Assembly: GCF_003326755.1 (NCBI RefSeq)
Contig: NZ_JPWH01000011.1
Span: 62,001 to 126,000, forward strand
Source of the DNA: Thalassospira profundimaris
GTDB taxonomy: Bacteria > Pseudomonadota > Alphaproteobacteria > Rhodospirillales > Thalassospiraceae
Direction: 5' to 3'
DNA: 64,000 nucleotides
This document shows, piece by piece, positions 26,671-35,893 of the stretch. The position numbers and the translations under genes were made by a program. Under the pieces are notes generated by a model. The model searched no databases. It was not told the origin of the DNA and worked only from the letters and a program-made list of their open reading frames with translations. Every line of letters starts with the position of its first letter. Within the stretch, counting starts at the first letter, position 1.

Positions 26671-28263
26671 TTGTCAAAGATAACTACCTTTTTTGATTTG
26701 CATCTGGACCGGCGGGGGTCGGACCAGTTGCGCGACGATATTCTGGCCGGGTTAAAGGCCGGTAATTCGATGCGGCATATTTCGCTAAACGCCATCAAGC
26801 TGGTGGCGGGGCGTAAAGACCCGGTTTTGGGCCGCGCACTGCGATCGTGCGACTGCCTGAGTGCCGATGGCATGGGCATTGTCTGGGCGGCCAAAATGCT
26901 GGGTTATTCCCTGGCCGGGCGCGTGACCGGTATTGATTTGATGATCAACCTGATGCCCGGTCTGGCAGCGCAGGGCACATCCGTTTTTTTGCTGGGTGCG
27001 CGGCCGGATATTGTGGCGCAGACGGCCCGCAATCTGACCCGGGATTATCCCGGTTTGACCATTGCGGGATTTTGCGATGGCTATGGTAAAAGTGATGGCG
27101 AAATGGCCGCCCTGGTGCGCCAAAGCGGGGCCGATGTGGTGTTTGTTGCCCTGCCCAGCCCGCGCAAGGAATGCTTTGTCACCGATTATGCCGATGCGTG
27201 TGGTGCCTGCCTGCTGGTTGGGGTCGGCGGGGCATTTGATGTGATTTCGGGGGCGGTGAAACGCGCGCCTTTGGGCTGGCAAAGGGCCGGGCTGGAATGG
27301 TTTTGGCGGGTATTACAGGCCCCGCGCAGCATGACCGGGCGCTATGTGCGCGGGTTGGGGCAGTTTGGTTTTCTGGTGGTGCGCCATTGGTGGGCTAGGC
27401 AGCTTGTGGCAAAAAGACCGGTGGTGCAGGGGCGGTTGCTGCGGATATTGACCGTGATTGTGCTGATCAGTGGCATGTTGGGGGCGGGCACGGCACTGGG
27501 CCAGGGGCTGGCGCGCCAGGCCCCTTCCGCGACCGGCTTAACCATGCCTGCCGCCGGGCGGGAGGCGATAAATCGTAACGGGGTGTCCCTTGCCAGGGCT
27601 CTGGCCGCGCTCAAGAGCGATAAAACCGCCGTCCCCGCGCAAAATGAACAGGATTTGACGGCCGATGCTGCCCTCGTGGTGGCCGGTTTTCTTGAAGGGC
27701 TGGTGAATGTCACGCATCCCGGATTATTACCGGCAATGGATGGGGCGACTTTGACATCCGTTCTTGCGACTTTTTTTGACCGTCCGTCAGAAGATACCCA
27801 AAATGCGCTAACAGGGCCATCGCCTGTTCTGGTACGCATCCTGTCCACGCTGGAGCAGGTTTTTGCCAGCCTGCTGGTGCAGCAATTCATACCGGCAACA
27901 TTGATGGGCGGGATTCAGGGCCTGCTGGCCAATGCCTTGCTGGTGGCCATTTTGCGCTATGGCGATGGGGGCGGGGACCCGGCCCGGCTGGCCCATCACT
28001 ATGCGCCGGGCCTGTCGGCGGCGGCATTTGGCAATGCGGGCGACGGGTTTGATCGTTATAGGCCGCTTATGCCCGTTGTGCCGGAAAATAACAGGCCTGC
28101 CGAACCGGCCATTTTTGCCCGCCCCGGTGTGGTGGCACAGGTTTTTGCCGCCCCGGAACCGGGAGACCGCGACATGCCCGCCCCTTTTGACCCGGAAAAG
28201 CCGGTTGTGCAAAATCCGAACGGGAATGAGGGCTGGTGGCCTGACGATGCCAGCCCGCGTTAA
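26671..28263 (+). CDS. WecG/TagA/CpsF (GT26) glycosyltransferase with extra C-terminal domain
   Basis: Residues 1-245 form a GT26 domain: SADGMGIVWAAKMLG, RVTGIDLMINLM, VFLLGARPDIV, VFVALPSPRKECF and GVGGAFDVISGAVKRAP. GT26 enzymes add N-acetylmannosamine-type sugars to undecaprenyl-linked intermediates. After a basic loop a single hydrophobic helix (about 262-284) leads to roughly 245 further residues not found in ordinary GT26 proteins (usually about 240-260 in total). That tail is Ala/Pro-rich and I do not recognise it; it would sit in the periplasm if the helix spans the membrane. The TTG start at 26671 follows GGGGGCAGG. Confidence 0.85.
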   Translation: MSKITTFFDLHLDRRGSDQLRDDILAGLKAGNSMRHISLNAIKLVAGRKDPVLGRALRSCDCLSADGMGIVWAAKMLGYSLAGRVTGIDLMINLMPGLAAQGTSVFLLGARPDIVAQTARNLTRDYPGLTIAGFCDGYGKSDGEMAALVRQSGADVVFVALPSPRKECFVTDYADACGACLLVGVGGAFDVISGAVKRAPLGWQRAGLEWFWRVLQAPRSMTGRYVRGLGQFGFLVVRHWWARQLVAKRPVVQGRLLRILTVIVLISGMLGAGTALGQGLARQAPSATGLTMPAAGREAINRNGVSLARALAALKSDKTAVPAQNEQDLTADAALVVAGFLEGLVNVTHPGLLPAMDGATLTSVLATFFDRPSEDTQNALTGPSPVLVRILSTLEQVFASLLVQQFIPATLMGGIQGLLANALLVAILRYGDGGGDPARLAHHYAPGLSAAAFGNAGDGFDRYRPLMPVVPENNRPAEPAIFARPGVVAQVFAAPEPGDRDMPAPFDPEKPVVQNPNGNEGWWPDDASPR

Positions 28264-28331
28264 AGACCACCTGTCTCCAGCCTTCCCGGAATATCTTTTG
28301 ACGGCATGATGTTAAGTTTTGATTGGATACC

Positions 28332-30623
28332 ATGACGCAGCGTGACCCCCAGAACAGGGCAGGCGGGCAGCCGGTAACGCTCGCGGATATGGTGCCGGTG
28401 ATCTGGCGGCGACGCGGCGTGGTATTGCTGGTTTTGGCGCTGCTTTTGGGGCTGGTGGCCGCCCTGGTACCGTTATGGCAGCCAGATTATCAGGCGCGGG
28501 CGCAAATTGGTTTTTTGCCGGCAACTCCGGCCCCGCTGGCGCACAGTGATAACGGTGCCGCGCCCCCGGCGATTTTTCAGATTTCGGATATTGATACCGA
28601 AATGGCAGTTTTGCGCAGTACGGCGGTATTATCGGCCGCCCGTGCGGTTTTGCGCGGCGAGGGGGTGAATTTCGACCCCGAACCGTCCAAACTGGCCCAA
28701 TGGCTGGGTATGGACAGGGCCAAAACCCCGGTTATTCCGCCTGGCGAAAGCATTGAAACCGTCCGCGAAGCCCGCGACATTGCCATTTTGCGCGGCAAGA
28801 TCAAAACCGCGCAACTTGATAATGCCCGCGTGATCGAGGTTTCCCTGTTTGACCGTAACCCGGCACGGGCGCGCCAGATGCTTGATGCGGTGATCAACAG
28901 TTATGTCTGGAAACGGCAAAATGATTTGCGCGGCAAACTGGCCGACCAATATGACGAAACCCTGCGCCAGCGCGACGCGGCCATAATTCGCCAGCAACAG
29001 CAGCAACAGGCCCTGATGGACTGGCAGGATGCCCATTCGCTTGCGTTTGGGGGATTTGCGGGTGTGGCAGGGCAAAACGGGGCGGATGACAGTAAGGCAG
29101 GCAGCCTTGAAACCCTGCGCCAGCAACGCGAAGCCGCCCGGATTGACCTGGCAGCCCTGCAATCGCGCCAGCAGGCGGTGGCACGGGCCAATGGCGATGT
29201 TGCCGCCCTGATGCGCCTGCCGGAAATTGCCAATAATGATGCCGTGCGCGAGCTGAATTTGCGTCTGGCTCAATTGCGGGGCATGGCGGCGGACCTTGCG
29301 CGCCGATATGGCCCGCGCCACCCGCTGGTACAGGCCAACCAGGCGCAAATTGTCCAGGCAGAGGATGATTTGCAAACCGCAATCAGTGCGCAAATCGCGG
29401 CGATTAACCGGGATGCCGGGGAAGCAGCAACCCGCCTTGCCAGTTATGAGGCGGAATATCGCCGCATCATGGCGGAAATGGCGGCCAATAACCGGGACCG
29501 GTTGGCGTTTGTGCAATTGCAACGTGCCCTGGAGGATGCCGGACGTGAGGTCGCCATCCTGTCGGACCGGGCGCGCCTGATGCAATCGCAACTGGCCGCC
29601 CTGCGCCCGGATGTGGAGATTTTGCAGGCCCCGGAAATACCGGGCAAACCGGTTTTTCCGTCGCGCCGTCACCTGGCCGTTCTGGGCGGTGCCGTGGCGA
29701 TTTTGCTGGCGCTTGCGGCGGCCATTTTGCGCGATTATTTGGACCGTGCCCTGCACCGTGCCCAGGATGCCGAAACCCTGACCGGATTGCCGATATTTGC
29801 CGTTTTGCCGCGCATGACAAAACGTGACCCGCAAGGCCGTGCCGCCGACGAGGAAAACGAGGCCATCGGCCATTTGCAAACCATCATTCGTTTGCGGCAT
29901 GAGCGCCGTACACCGCGTATGGAACAGGCCCCAACCGTGCCAACTGACCCGGCCGCGACCGGGCGGGTGATATGTGTGACATCGCCCATGCCCGGCGATG
30001 GCAAAAGCCGCCTTGCGCGAAAAATTGCCGCCCGGTTTGCCCGCAACAGGCATCGGGTTTTATTACTGGATGGTGATTTACGTCGCCCGACCCGCCTGAT
30101 GGACCAGGGGTTTGCCAGTTTGATGACAAAACAGCCGGCGCAGGATGAGGGTGATTTTACCCATGCGAGCATCCCCCCTTCATTGCGGAACTTGCAAGGG
30201 GTGTTGCAGGGGGATTGCGGGGTGGAGGACGCGGTTTTAAGGCTGCGTGACAGAGATTTGCCGGGCAGTGAGCCGGTACCGGAATATGATTTTCTCGGCG
30301 CTGAAGATGCCGTGGCATCGGCGCTGGCCGGGCAATTGATGGCGGAAAAACTGGGTCCGTTGATCGTCGATTTAAAAACGCGCTATGATTTTATCGTCAT
30401 TGATGCGCCGCCGGTTCTGTCTGTTGCCGATGCCATCTGGCTGATGCGCGTGGCCGACGACAGATTGCTGCTATTGCGGGCAGGCAAAAGCCACCGGGAA
30501 GACATTAGTGATGCCGCGAACCGCCTGGCACAGGCAGGATGTGCGGCGGACGGGATCGTCTTTAGCGGCGTGTCGCGGCGCGGGGCCTATTATGGCAGTA
30601 AAAAACGGCGCAAAGCATCATGA
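28332..30623 (+). CDS. Polysaccharide co-polymerase/BY-kinase (Wzz-Wzc-like)
   Basis: The 763-residue protein has a Wzz domain with TM1 near residues 30-50, a long coiled-coil periplasmic region (about 200-430), TM2 near 455-475, and a cytoplasmic kinase with Walker A GDGKS (555-559), Walker A' (VLLLDGDLRRP) and Walker B (FIVIDAPPVLS). Such proteins set chain length and control capsule or EPS export by tyrosine autophosphorylation. The usual C-terminal tyrosine cluster is almost absent: only an adjacent YY remains near the end. No outer-membrane Wza or phosphatase gene is adjacent. ATG at 28332 is preferred to the TTG nine bases earlier. It overlaps the next gene (ATGA). Confidence 0.88.
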   Translation: MTQRDPQNRAGGQPVTLADMVPVIWRRRGVVLLVLALLLGLVAALVPLWQPDYQARAQIGFLPATPAPLAHSDNGAAPPAIFQISDIDTEMAVLRSTAVLSAARAVLRGEGVNFDPEPSKLAQWLGMDRAKTPVIPPGESIETVREARDIAILRGKIKTAQLDNARVIEVSLFDRNPARARQMLDAVINSYVWKRQNDLRGKLADQYDETLRQRDAAIIRQQQQQQALMDWQDAHSLAFGGFAGVAGQNGADDSKAGSLETLRQQREAARIDLAALQSRQQAVARANGDVAALMRLPEIANNDAVRELNLRLAQLRGMAADLARRYGPRHPLVQANQAQIVQAEDDLQTAISAQIAAINRDAGEAATRLASYEAEYRRIMAEMAANNRDRLAFVQLQRALEDAGREVAILSDRARLMQSQLAALRPDVEILQAPEIPGKPVFPSRRHLAVLGGAVAILLALAAAILRDYLDRALHRAQDAETLTGLPIFAVLPRMTKRDPQGRAADEENEAIGHLQTIIRLRHERRTPRMEQAPTVPTDPAATGRVICVTSPMPGDGKSRLARKIAARFARNRHRVLLLDGDLRRPTRLMDQGFASLMTKQPAQDEGDFTHASIPPSLRNLQGVLQGDCGVEDAVLRLRDRDLPGSEPVPEYDFLGAEDAVASALAGQLMAEKLGPLIVDLKTRYDFIVIDAPPVLSVADAIWLMRVADDRLLLLRAGKSHREDISDAANRLAQAGCAADGIVFSGVSRRGAYYGSKKRRKAS

Positions 30624-31186
30624 GGGACGGGAAAACAGCAGCCGCCAAAACGCCAGCTTGTGGGCGTCATCCAATGCGCCGTCGCGCCGGGGGCTGCGTC
30701 CTTTTAGGTTTTACGCTTGTCCTGTTGGGCCTTTCGGGGCATCGGTTATGGCAGGATGCGCGGGCCTTTATGGATGCCCCAAACCGGCAAGCCGCGCTGA
30801 AGGCGGGGGACGGGATTGTCCCGGAAACCTTGCGGCAAAGGATTAATCAGGCGCTGGCACGGCAGGATTTTGTAACGGCCAGTCGTGCGTTGAAGACGTT
30901 GCAACATCTTTATCCCAATGATGTTTCTGTCGAATTACAGGTGATTTACGGCCGGATGATGCGGCTGCGGAGCATCGGCGGGCTGACGGCTGAAAAACGG
31001 GCCGCAATCACCCGTGACATACGCAAGGTAATGAGCCGTGCCGGGAACAATCCGGTGCTGTTGCGCCGGGCCGAAAGGATGCTGGCACAGATGATCAGTG
31101 CCGCTGCCGCACAGCCGGGGGGATCTTTGCCGACTTTTGCCGGTCAGGTGCCACCGCGGGAAGGGCTGCCAGACAGCCCGCCATGA
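30620..31186 (+). CDS. Small membrane-anchored protein of the polysaccharide locus
   Basis: This 188-residue protein is unknown. It has a basic N-terminus, one hydrophobic helix at about residues 26-44, and a helical, positively charged C-terminal part that contains a TPR-like stretch (LRQRINQALARQDFVTASRALKTL). The ATG overlaps the kinase stop (ATGA), so the two are coupled and may act together, for instance as an accessory to chain-length control. The last 92 bases overlap the convergent O-antigen-ligase gene. Confidence 0.6.
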   Translation: MRDGKTAAAKTPACGRHPMRRRAGGCVLLGFTLVLLGLSGHRLWQDARAFMDAPNRQAALKAGDGIVPETLRQRINQALARQDFVTASRALKTLQHLYPNDVSVELQVIYGRMMRLRSIGGLTAEKRAAITRDIRKVMSRAGNNPVLLRRAERMLAQMISAAAAQPGGSLPTFAGQVPPREGLPDSPP

Positions 31187-32429
31187 TCAGCAACGGTAAC
31201 ATAAGGGCTGGTTGGCTGGTTAAGCCATCAAAACAGGATTGCACCAGAAATGCGGTTAGAACGGCGGCAAACAGGGCGTGTTTGGGCCTGGAGGCCCCTG
31301 ATGATGCACGGCGATAAAGGCCAATGACACCGATACCCAGAAGAAAGATAACACACAAAAATACCGGTACCCCCAGCGTCAGCGCCATATCAAGCCATAA
31401 ATTATGCGTGCTGACCCAGCGCACGGTATCATTCATGCCCTCTGTTGCAACATATTGCAGGACCGGAGCGATGCCATTGGGGCCGTAACCGGTAAAGGGG
31501 CGCATCAGGATTGCGCCAAACGCGCTTTGCCATACATCATCGCGTTGCAACCAGTCGGGCCGGGCCAGTTCGGCAAAGCGGGTTAGCATGCTGGGGGCGA
31601 GCAGCAGGGCGGTCATCATGGGAAGCAGGGTGCCAACCGCCATCAGATAACGGCGATAGGGGGGCTCGTGACCGGATTGTCTGGATGCGGTTAGCACGAA
31701 CATGAATGTTCCGGCCATCAGGGCGACAATCCCCGCCCGTGAATGGCTGCCAAGGGCGGTGGCAAACAGCAAAATCGCAAGGGCAAGCCAGCCACCGTGA
31801 CGATCGATTTTTTTGCCAATCGTGCCGGGGGAACGTTGCCATAAATAAAGGCAGGCGAAAAAGCCGCTTGCCATAAAACCGCAAAAGGCATTGCGATTGG
31901 CAAAGGTACCGGTGAAATCGTTGATATGTGCGGTTTTGATAAACCAGATTGTTGTCGGCATACCGGCCTGTTGGGCAATGATGGCGATCATGGCTTGCAG
32001 CACGGCACTTGCTACCAGCGCCTTGCAAAGAAGGGCAATTTCTGCGACGGGGTCGGTTTGCCAGATACATAAAAGGGGAATACCCGCCAGCCATAACAGA
32101 TAAAGCAGCGTATTGGGCAGATGTGCCGGCGCCAGGTCGAGGCTGTGGCCGTTAAACGGGAATGTGAGCATTTCCGGCCAGACGGGCAGGGCTTGGAGAA
32201 CCAGCCACCCCCAGGCAATGACGAGTGCCAGGCCAAAAGTACGCAGGATGCCTCCGGTGTCAGCGGGGTTAACGGTCCCTTTTTTTTGTTGCGCAACGAT
32301 ATAAAACAGCAGGGCAATTGCCACGGGAAGGGCCAGTATTGCCAGCGCCCAGGGACGCGCGCCACCCAAAAGCAAAGGGGCGGCAAAGACCTCGAATATC
32401 AGGGTCTGGCGGGCAATATTGGCAGGCAT
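31095..32429 (-). CDS. O-antigen ligase/polymerase family protein (Wzy/WaaL-like)
   Basis: The 444-residue inner-membrane protein has about eleven helices and the Wzy_C signature: a large periplasmic loop after TGTFANRNAFCGFMASG, then SHSRAGIVALMAGTFMF, and the downstream GYGPNG and THNLWLDMALTLG motifs. The RxG in SHSRAG and the histidine of STHNLWLD are the usual functional residues. It either polymerises repeat units or ligates them to lipid A core; which one is not decidable. It runs opposite to the kinase genes and its 3' end overlaps the gene at 30620 by 92 bases. Confidence 0.83.
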   Translation of the reverse strand: MPANIARQTLIFEVFAAPLLLGGARPWALAILALPVAIALLFYIVAQQKKGTVNPADTGGILRTFGLALVIAWGWLVLQALPVWPEMLTFPFNGHSLDLAPAHLPNTLLYLLWLAGIPLLCIWQTDPVAEIALLCKALVASAVLQAMIAIIAQQAGMPTTIWFIKTAHINDFTGTFANRNAFCGFMASGFFACLYLWQRSPGTIGKKIDRHGGWLALAILLFATALGSHSRAGIVALMAGTFMFVLTASRQSGHEPPYRRYLMAVGTLLPMMTALLLAPSMLTRFAELARPDWLQRDDVWQSAFGAILMRPFTGYGPNGIAPVLQYVATEGMNDTVRWVSTHNLWLDMALTLGVPVFLCVIFLLGIGVIGLYRRASSGASRPKHALFAAVLTAFLVQSCFDGLTSQPALMLPLLIMAGCLAALPAVAPDRQKSAKIPPAVRQRH

Positions 32430-32509
32430 AAGGGGATGTGCTCCCTGATAATATATTTCGTGAACTTAAACCGTTTTTTGTAGGGCAGTCATTTTTTATG
32501 ATTTCGGTT

Positions 32510-32545
32510 CGCCGCGCGGTGCAAGGGCCGCGCGGCGTTTTTTTT
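32510..32545 (+). terminator. Strong plus-strand terminator with no obvious gene
   Basis: CGCCGCGCGG (32510-32519) and CCGCGCGGCG (32528-32537) form a perfect 10-bp G+C stem, followed by eight T. It acts on plus-strand transcription, yet the neighbouring genes on both sides are on the minus strand. Upstream, GATAAT (32447-32452) could be a -10, without a good -35. Confidence 0.8.
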
Positions 32546-32595
32546 CCTGCCCCGGTTTTTGTCATCCGGGGCGATCTTGTTGGCAATCAGGCGAA

Positions 32596-33495
32596 TTACA
32601 GGCCCAGATGGTCGCGGAACCAGGCGATGGCCGGACCGGATGAAGCCTCGAAATCAGCGGTATAGGCATCGAAATGGCCGCCATTCAATGTGACCAGCCG
32701 TTTAGGACCAAGCGCCTCTTCATAGGCTTCCAGTGCCAGATCGGAAACCGTGAGCACATCGCCCAGGGCCACGACAATCATCATCGGTGTCGGGCTGACA
32801 TATTTGGCATAGCTGATGGGTTCATATTCGGTGAACATCTCCACCGAGCGTAATGTCACTTCGTTGTGCCAGGATGGCGCGCGGGATTTGCCGGTTTCGG
32901 TAAACCAGGTCCAGCTATCGGGTGTGGGCAGGGCGGAGGGGGAGGCCGGATCTTCGGCAACCACGGGGATCATGGCCGGTTTTTCGCCTTTCATGCGTGC
33001 ACGGCGATCCTCGTTAAACATTTCCTGGACCCCGGCCAGATAATCCGCCCGGATAAGGCGGCGCGCATTGCGGTGCCCGCTGGCAAGGGGCACCTGGGCA
33101 ACCACGCATTTTACCCGCCGGTCCAGCGCACCCACCACCATCACATGACCGCCGCTGTAACTTGACCCCCAAATACCGATGCGCCCGGCATCGGTTTCGG
33201 GCAGGGTTTCGGCCCAGGTGATGGCATCGCGATAATCACGCACCTGCTGCCACGGATCAATTTCATAGCGCGGTTCGCCGTCACTGGCCCCGAAATTGCG
33301 GTTGTCAAACACAATTCCCGCCATCCCGGCGGCGGCAAAGGCTTCGGCAAAACGGTCCAGATACATTTCCTTTACTGCCGAAAAACCGTGCGCCATGACG
33401 ATGGTGGGCACGGGGCCACTTGCGCCATCGGGGATATAGTGCCAGCCTCGCAGTGTAACGCCATCTTCCGTTTGAAATTCGATATCCTTGCGCAT
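32596..33495 (-). CDS. Alpha/beta hydrolase (dipeptidyl aminopeptidase/acyl esterase-like)
   Basis: The 299-residue enzyme has a catalytic nucleophile elbow GSSYSGG, an oxyanion region MAHGFSAVKE, an acid in VALGDVLT and a histidine in GGHFDAYTADF. It belongs to the X-Pro dipeptidyl-peptidase/YcjY-type group of esterases, without the long lid. The ATG at 33495 is preceded by a strong GGAGGA; upstream start frames extend to 33684 but lack such a site. It is divergent from the AraC regulator, which probably controls it. It looks unrelated to the polysaccharide genes. The substrate is unknown. Confidence 0.83.
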   Translation of the reverse strand: MRKDIEFQTEDGVTLRGWHYIPDGASGPVPTIVMAHGFSAVKEMYLDRFAEAFAAAGMAGIVFDNRNFGASDGEPRYEIDPWQQVRDYRDAITWAETLPETDAGRIGIWGSSYSGGHVMVVGALDRRVKCVVAQVPLASGHRNARRLIRADYLAGVQEMFNEDRRARMKGEKPAMIPVVAEDPASPSALPTPDSWTWFTETGKSRAPSWHNEVTLRSVEMFTEYEPISYAKYVSPTPMMIVVALGDVLTVSDLALEAYEEALGPKRLVTLNGGHFDAYTADFEASSGPAIAWFRDHLGL

Positions 33496-33723
33496 TTTTG
33501 TGCTTCCTCCGTTACGATGATGACGGGTTTTTTCAGGGTCTTGGGTGCCCTTATCCGGTATGTGCCAAATTATCCCGCGCGCCCGAACTCTATGTGCGGG
33601 CGAGATGGCGGAATATGCTATAATCCTTCCAATGCGCGGTTCGGTCTTGTCTGCCACTGCAGCGGGATTTGATCTTCTGTGCACAAGCCTGCGTCGCAGA
33701 ACCTATCGGGGAGGAAACAGGAA

Positions 33724-34662
33724 ATGGAAACCAATACCTGGTCTACGCAATGTCATTTGGGCCCGGCGCAATTCGAGGCCTGGCGTCATGCCCTAAGCAG
33801 CACCCATCTGGACTGGGATCTGCTAGGTTCCGGGGAAGACGGGTTTCATGCCGATATTCGCGAACGCGTCCTTGATGGTATTCGGGTGGTGGAATGCCAT
33901 TGTGACCCGTGCGAGGGATCACGCCGCAAGCCCGAACTGCGCCGCAGTGACGATGCCTATTTTGGCGTGCTTTTTGAGTTGAGCGGCCACGAGCTGATCC
34001 GGCAGGGAGACCGCGAAGCGCACCTGTCGGCGGGGGATTTTGTTTTGTGGGACAGCGAACGCGAAATGGATTTTCGCGTTACAAGCCCCTTGCACAAGTT
34101 GACGCTGCTTATTCCCAAATTTCGCGCCCGGCATCTGGAATGGGATGTTGAAAGGCTGGCAGGCACGGTGGTGAAAAATTCAGACGCCGTCAGTGGCATT
34201 TCGGCCGAGGCCCTGCGGCGGCTGGCGCGGGACTTCACCCGGATTGACGCAGGCGAGGCCCAAGCGGTGATGCAACCGATTCTAAGCCTGTTGATGGCCA
34301 CATTGACCACCCGGTACGAACCGGCACCCCTTTCGGCAGCTCATCAGAGGCATTTTGCTGCCTTTTGCCGCTTCATTCAAAATAATCTGGAAGACAGCCA
34401 ACTGGATCCGGCAAAGGTGGCGACGGCGCATGGCGTTTCGCTGCGCTATTTGCATTCGGTTTTTGCACAAAATAACGACAGTTGTTGCAATTTCATGCGG
34501 CGGGAGCGGTTGCGACGCTGCTATGCCGATATTTCCCGGCCGCAATGCCGCCATACCATCACCGAAATTGCCTTTCGCTGGGGTTTTAACGATGCGGCGC
34601 ATTTCAGTCGTGCCTTTCGGGCCGAATTCGGTATAACGCCCAAGACATTGCGCCAGAAATGA
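33724..34662 (+). CDS. AraC family transcriptional regulator
   Basis: The 312-residue protein has an N-terminal AraC_binding_2-like sensing domain (cupin-like stretch HLSAGDFVLWDSEREMDF) and a C-terminal AraC helix-turn-helix pair ending in ITEIAFRWGFNDAAHFSRAFRAEFGITP. The ATG at 33724 follows GGGGAGGAAACAGGAA, a good ribosome site. It is divergent from the alpha/beta hydrolase with a 228-base shared gap, so local activation of that gene is likely. The inducer is unknown. Confidence 0.9.
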   Translation: METNTWSTQCHLGPAQFEAWRHALSSTHLDWDLLGSGEDGFHADIRERVLDGIRVVECHCDPCEGSRRKPELRRSDDAYFGVLFELSGHELIRQGDREAHLSAGDFVLWDSEREMDFRVTSPLHKLTLLIPKFRARHLEWDVERLAGTVVKNSDAVSGISAEALRRLARDFTRIDAGEAQAVMQPILSLLMATLTTRYEPAPLSAAHQRHFAAFCRFIQNNLEDSQLDPAKVATAHGVSLRYLHSVFAQNNDSCCNFMRRERLRRCYADISRPQCRHTITEIAFRWGFNDAAHFSRAFRAEFGITPKTLRQK

Positions 34663-34795
34663 TGCTGGAAATTTTATGGCGGTTTCCGGCATGATGTGGA
34701 AAGCGATGCAAGGGTGATCAACCCGGTCCCGTGCGACGGTCATCGGTGTGGCCGGTGACACCGCTTTTCAGTGACGAACTTTAAAAAGGATATGA

Positions 34796-35893
34796 ATGCC
34801 GCGCCCGAACGGTTTGCATGGTGGCGGGTTGCTGCCGGTTTTGGCCCAACTTGCCGGTATGGGGATTGTGGCGGTGTCGCTGTGGGCGTTGCCGCTGGGC
34901 GGGACGCTTAGCAAGGCGTTGCTGGTTTTATGGGCGGTTTTGGGCATTGTGCCGGTGCTGGGCCGAAGCGGACTTTTGATGGATGCGTTACTGGCGGTTT
35001 TGCTGTGGGGGGCGCTGACATTTTGGGTGCTGATGGCCGGGCATTGGGGAAATGCGGCCGGGCGGCTGGCGGGGAATTTGGCGATTTTGCCGTTGGGGCT
35101 GGCGCTGGGGCACATGCGGGGGCGAGTGGTTTTGGCACCTGTGATGGTGCCCTTGCTGATATATGTGTTGCTGGACAGTCATTTTATGCTGACCAGCGAG
35201 GGATGGCGGTTAAATAACCCTTTTTTGTTTTTGGCGTTATTCGTGTTGGCACTGGCAGCCCGGGACAGTGGCAAACCGGCACTGTCGGCAGCTGGCGTGT
35301 GGCCGGGTTGCCTGGCGGGGATTGCGATTATTGGCGTGTTTGCCAGCCAGACGCGCATCGCCATTTTGGCGATGGCGATTGTTTTGGTTGGCCGTGTTCG
35401 TTTGCATCATGCCCGAACATGGCTGTGGGGCCTGCCACTGGTCGGGGCGGGACTGTGGGGTGTGGCGGATTATCTGCCGCGCATCCTTTATACCCACGCC
35501 AGCGGCAGACTGGCTTACTGGCAGATGTTCTGGCAGCAATGGCAGGAGGGCAGTGCCAGCCAGCGCTGGCTGGGGTTTGGCGTCGGTGCAATTGAAGGGC
35601 AGCTTCAAAAACTGCAATCGGCGTCATCCTTTGGCGCGTTGCATAATGACCATTTTCATATGCTTTATGAAACCGGGTTGCTTGGTGCCGGGATATGGGG
35701 TGCGGGGTGGGGCGTGATGATCTGGCTGGTGCGGTCTTCTGCGCTGGCGGTGGGGATATTGCTGGCGGTGATGGTAACGATGGTCACGGATAATACCCTT
35801 TCTTACGGGCATTATTTGCTGGCAAGCGGTGTTGCCGCCGGGGTGGCCTGGAGCCGCCGGACTGCGGAAATGAAGGCGTTGGATCATGCCTGA
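34796..35893 (+). CDS. Second O-antigen ligase-like membrane protein
   Basis: The 365-residue, very hydrophobic protein has about ten helices and Wzy_C-like sequence: IIGVFASQTRIAILAMAIVL and, further on, GFGVGAIEG and LHNDHFHMLYETGLLGAG, the HND...H region seen in O-antigen ligases. It is shorter than the first such protein in this window (365 versus 444) and unlike it in sequence. A GGA ribosome site precedes the ATG. It overlaps the next gene by eight bases, so it heads a three-gene unit with it and 37067-37309. Together they form the far arm of the polysaccharide locus. Confidence 0.78.
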   Translation: MPRPNGLHGGGLLPVLAQLAGMGIVAVSLWALPLGGTLSKALLVLWAVLGIVPVLGRSGLLMDALLAVLLWGALTFWVLMAGHWGNAAGRLAGNLAILPLGLALGHMRGRVVLAPVMVPLLIYVLLDSHFMLTSEGWRLNNPFLFLALFVLALAARDSGKPALSAAGVWPGCLAGIAIIGVFASQTRIAILAMAIVLVGRVRLHHARTWLWGLPLVGAGLWGVADYLPRILYTHASGRLAYWQMFWQQWQEGSASQRWLGFGVGAIEGQLQKLQSASSFGALHNDHFHMLYETGLLGAGIWGAGWGVMIWLVRSSALAVGILLAVMVTMVTDNTLSYGHYLLASGVAAGVAWSRRTAEMKALDHA

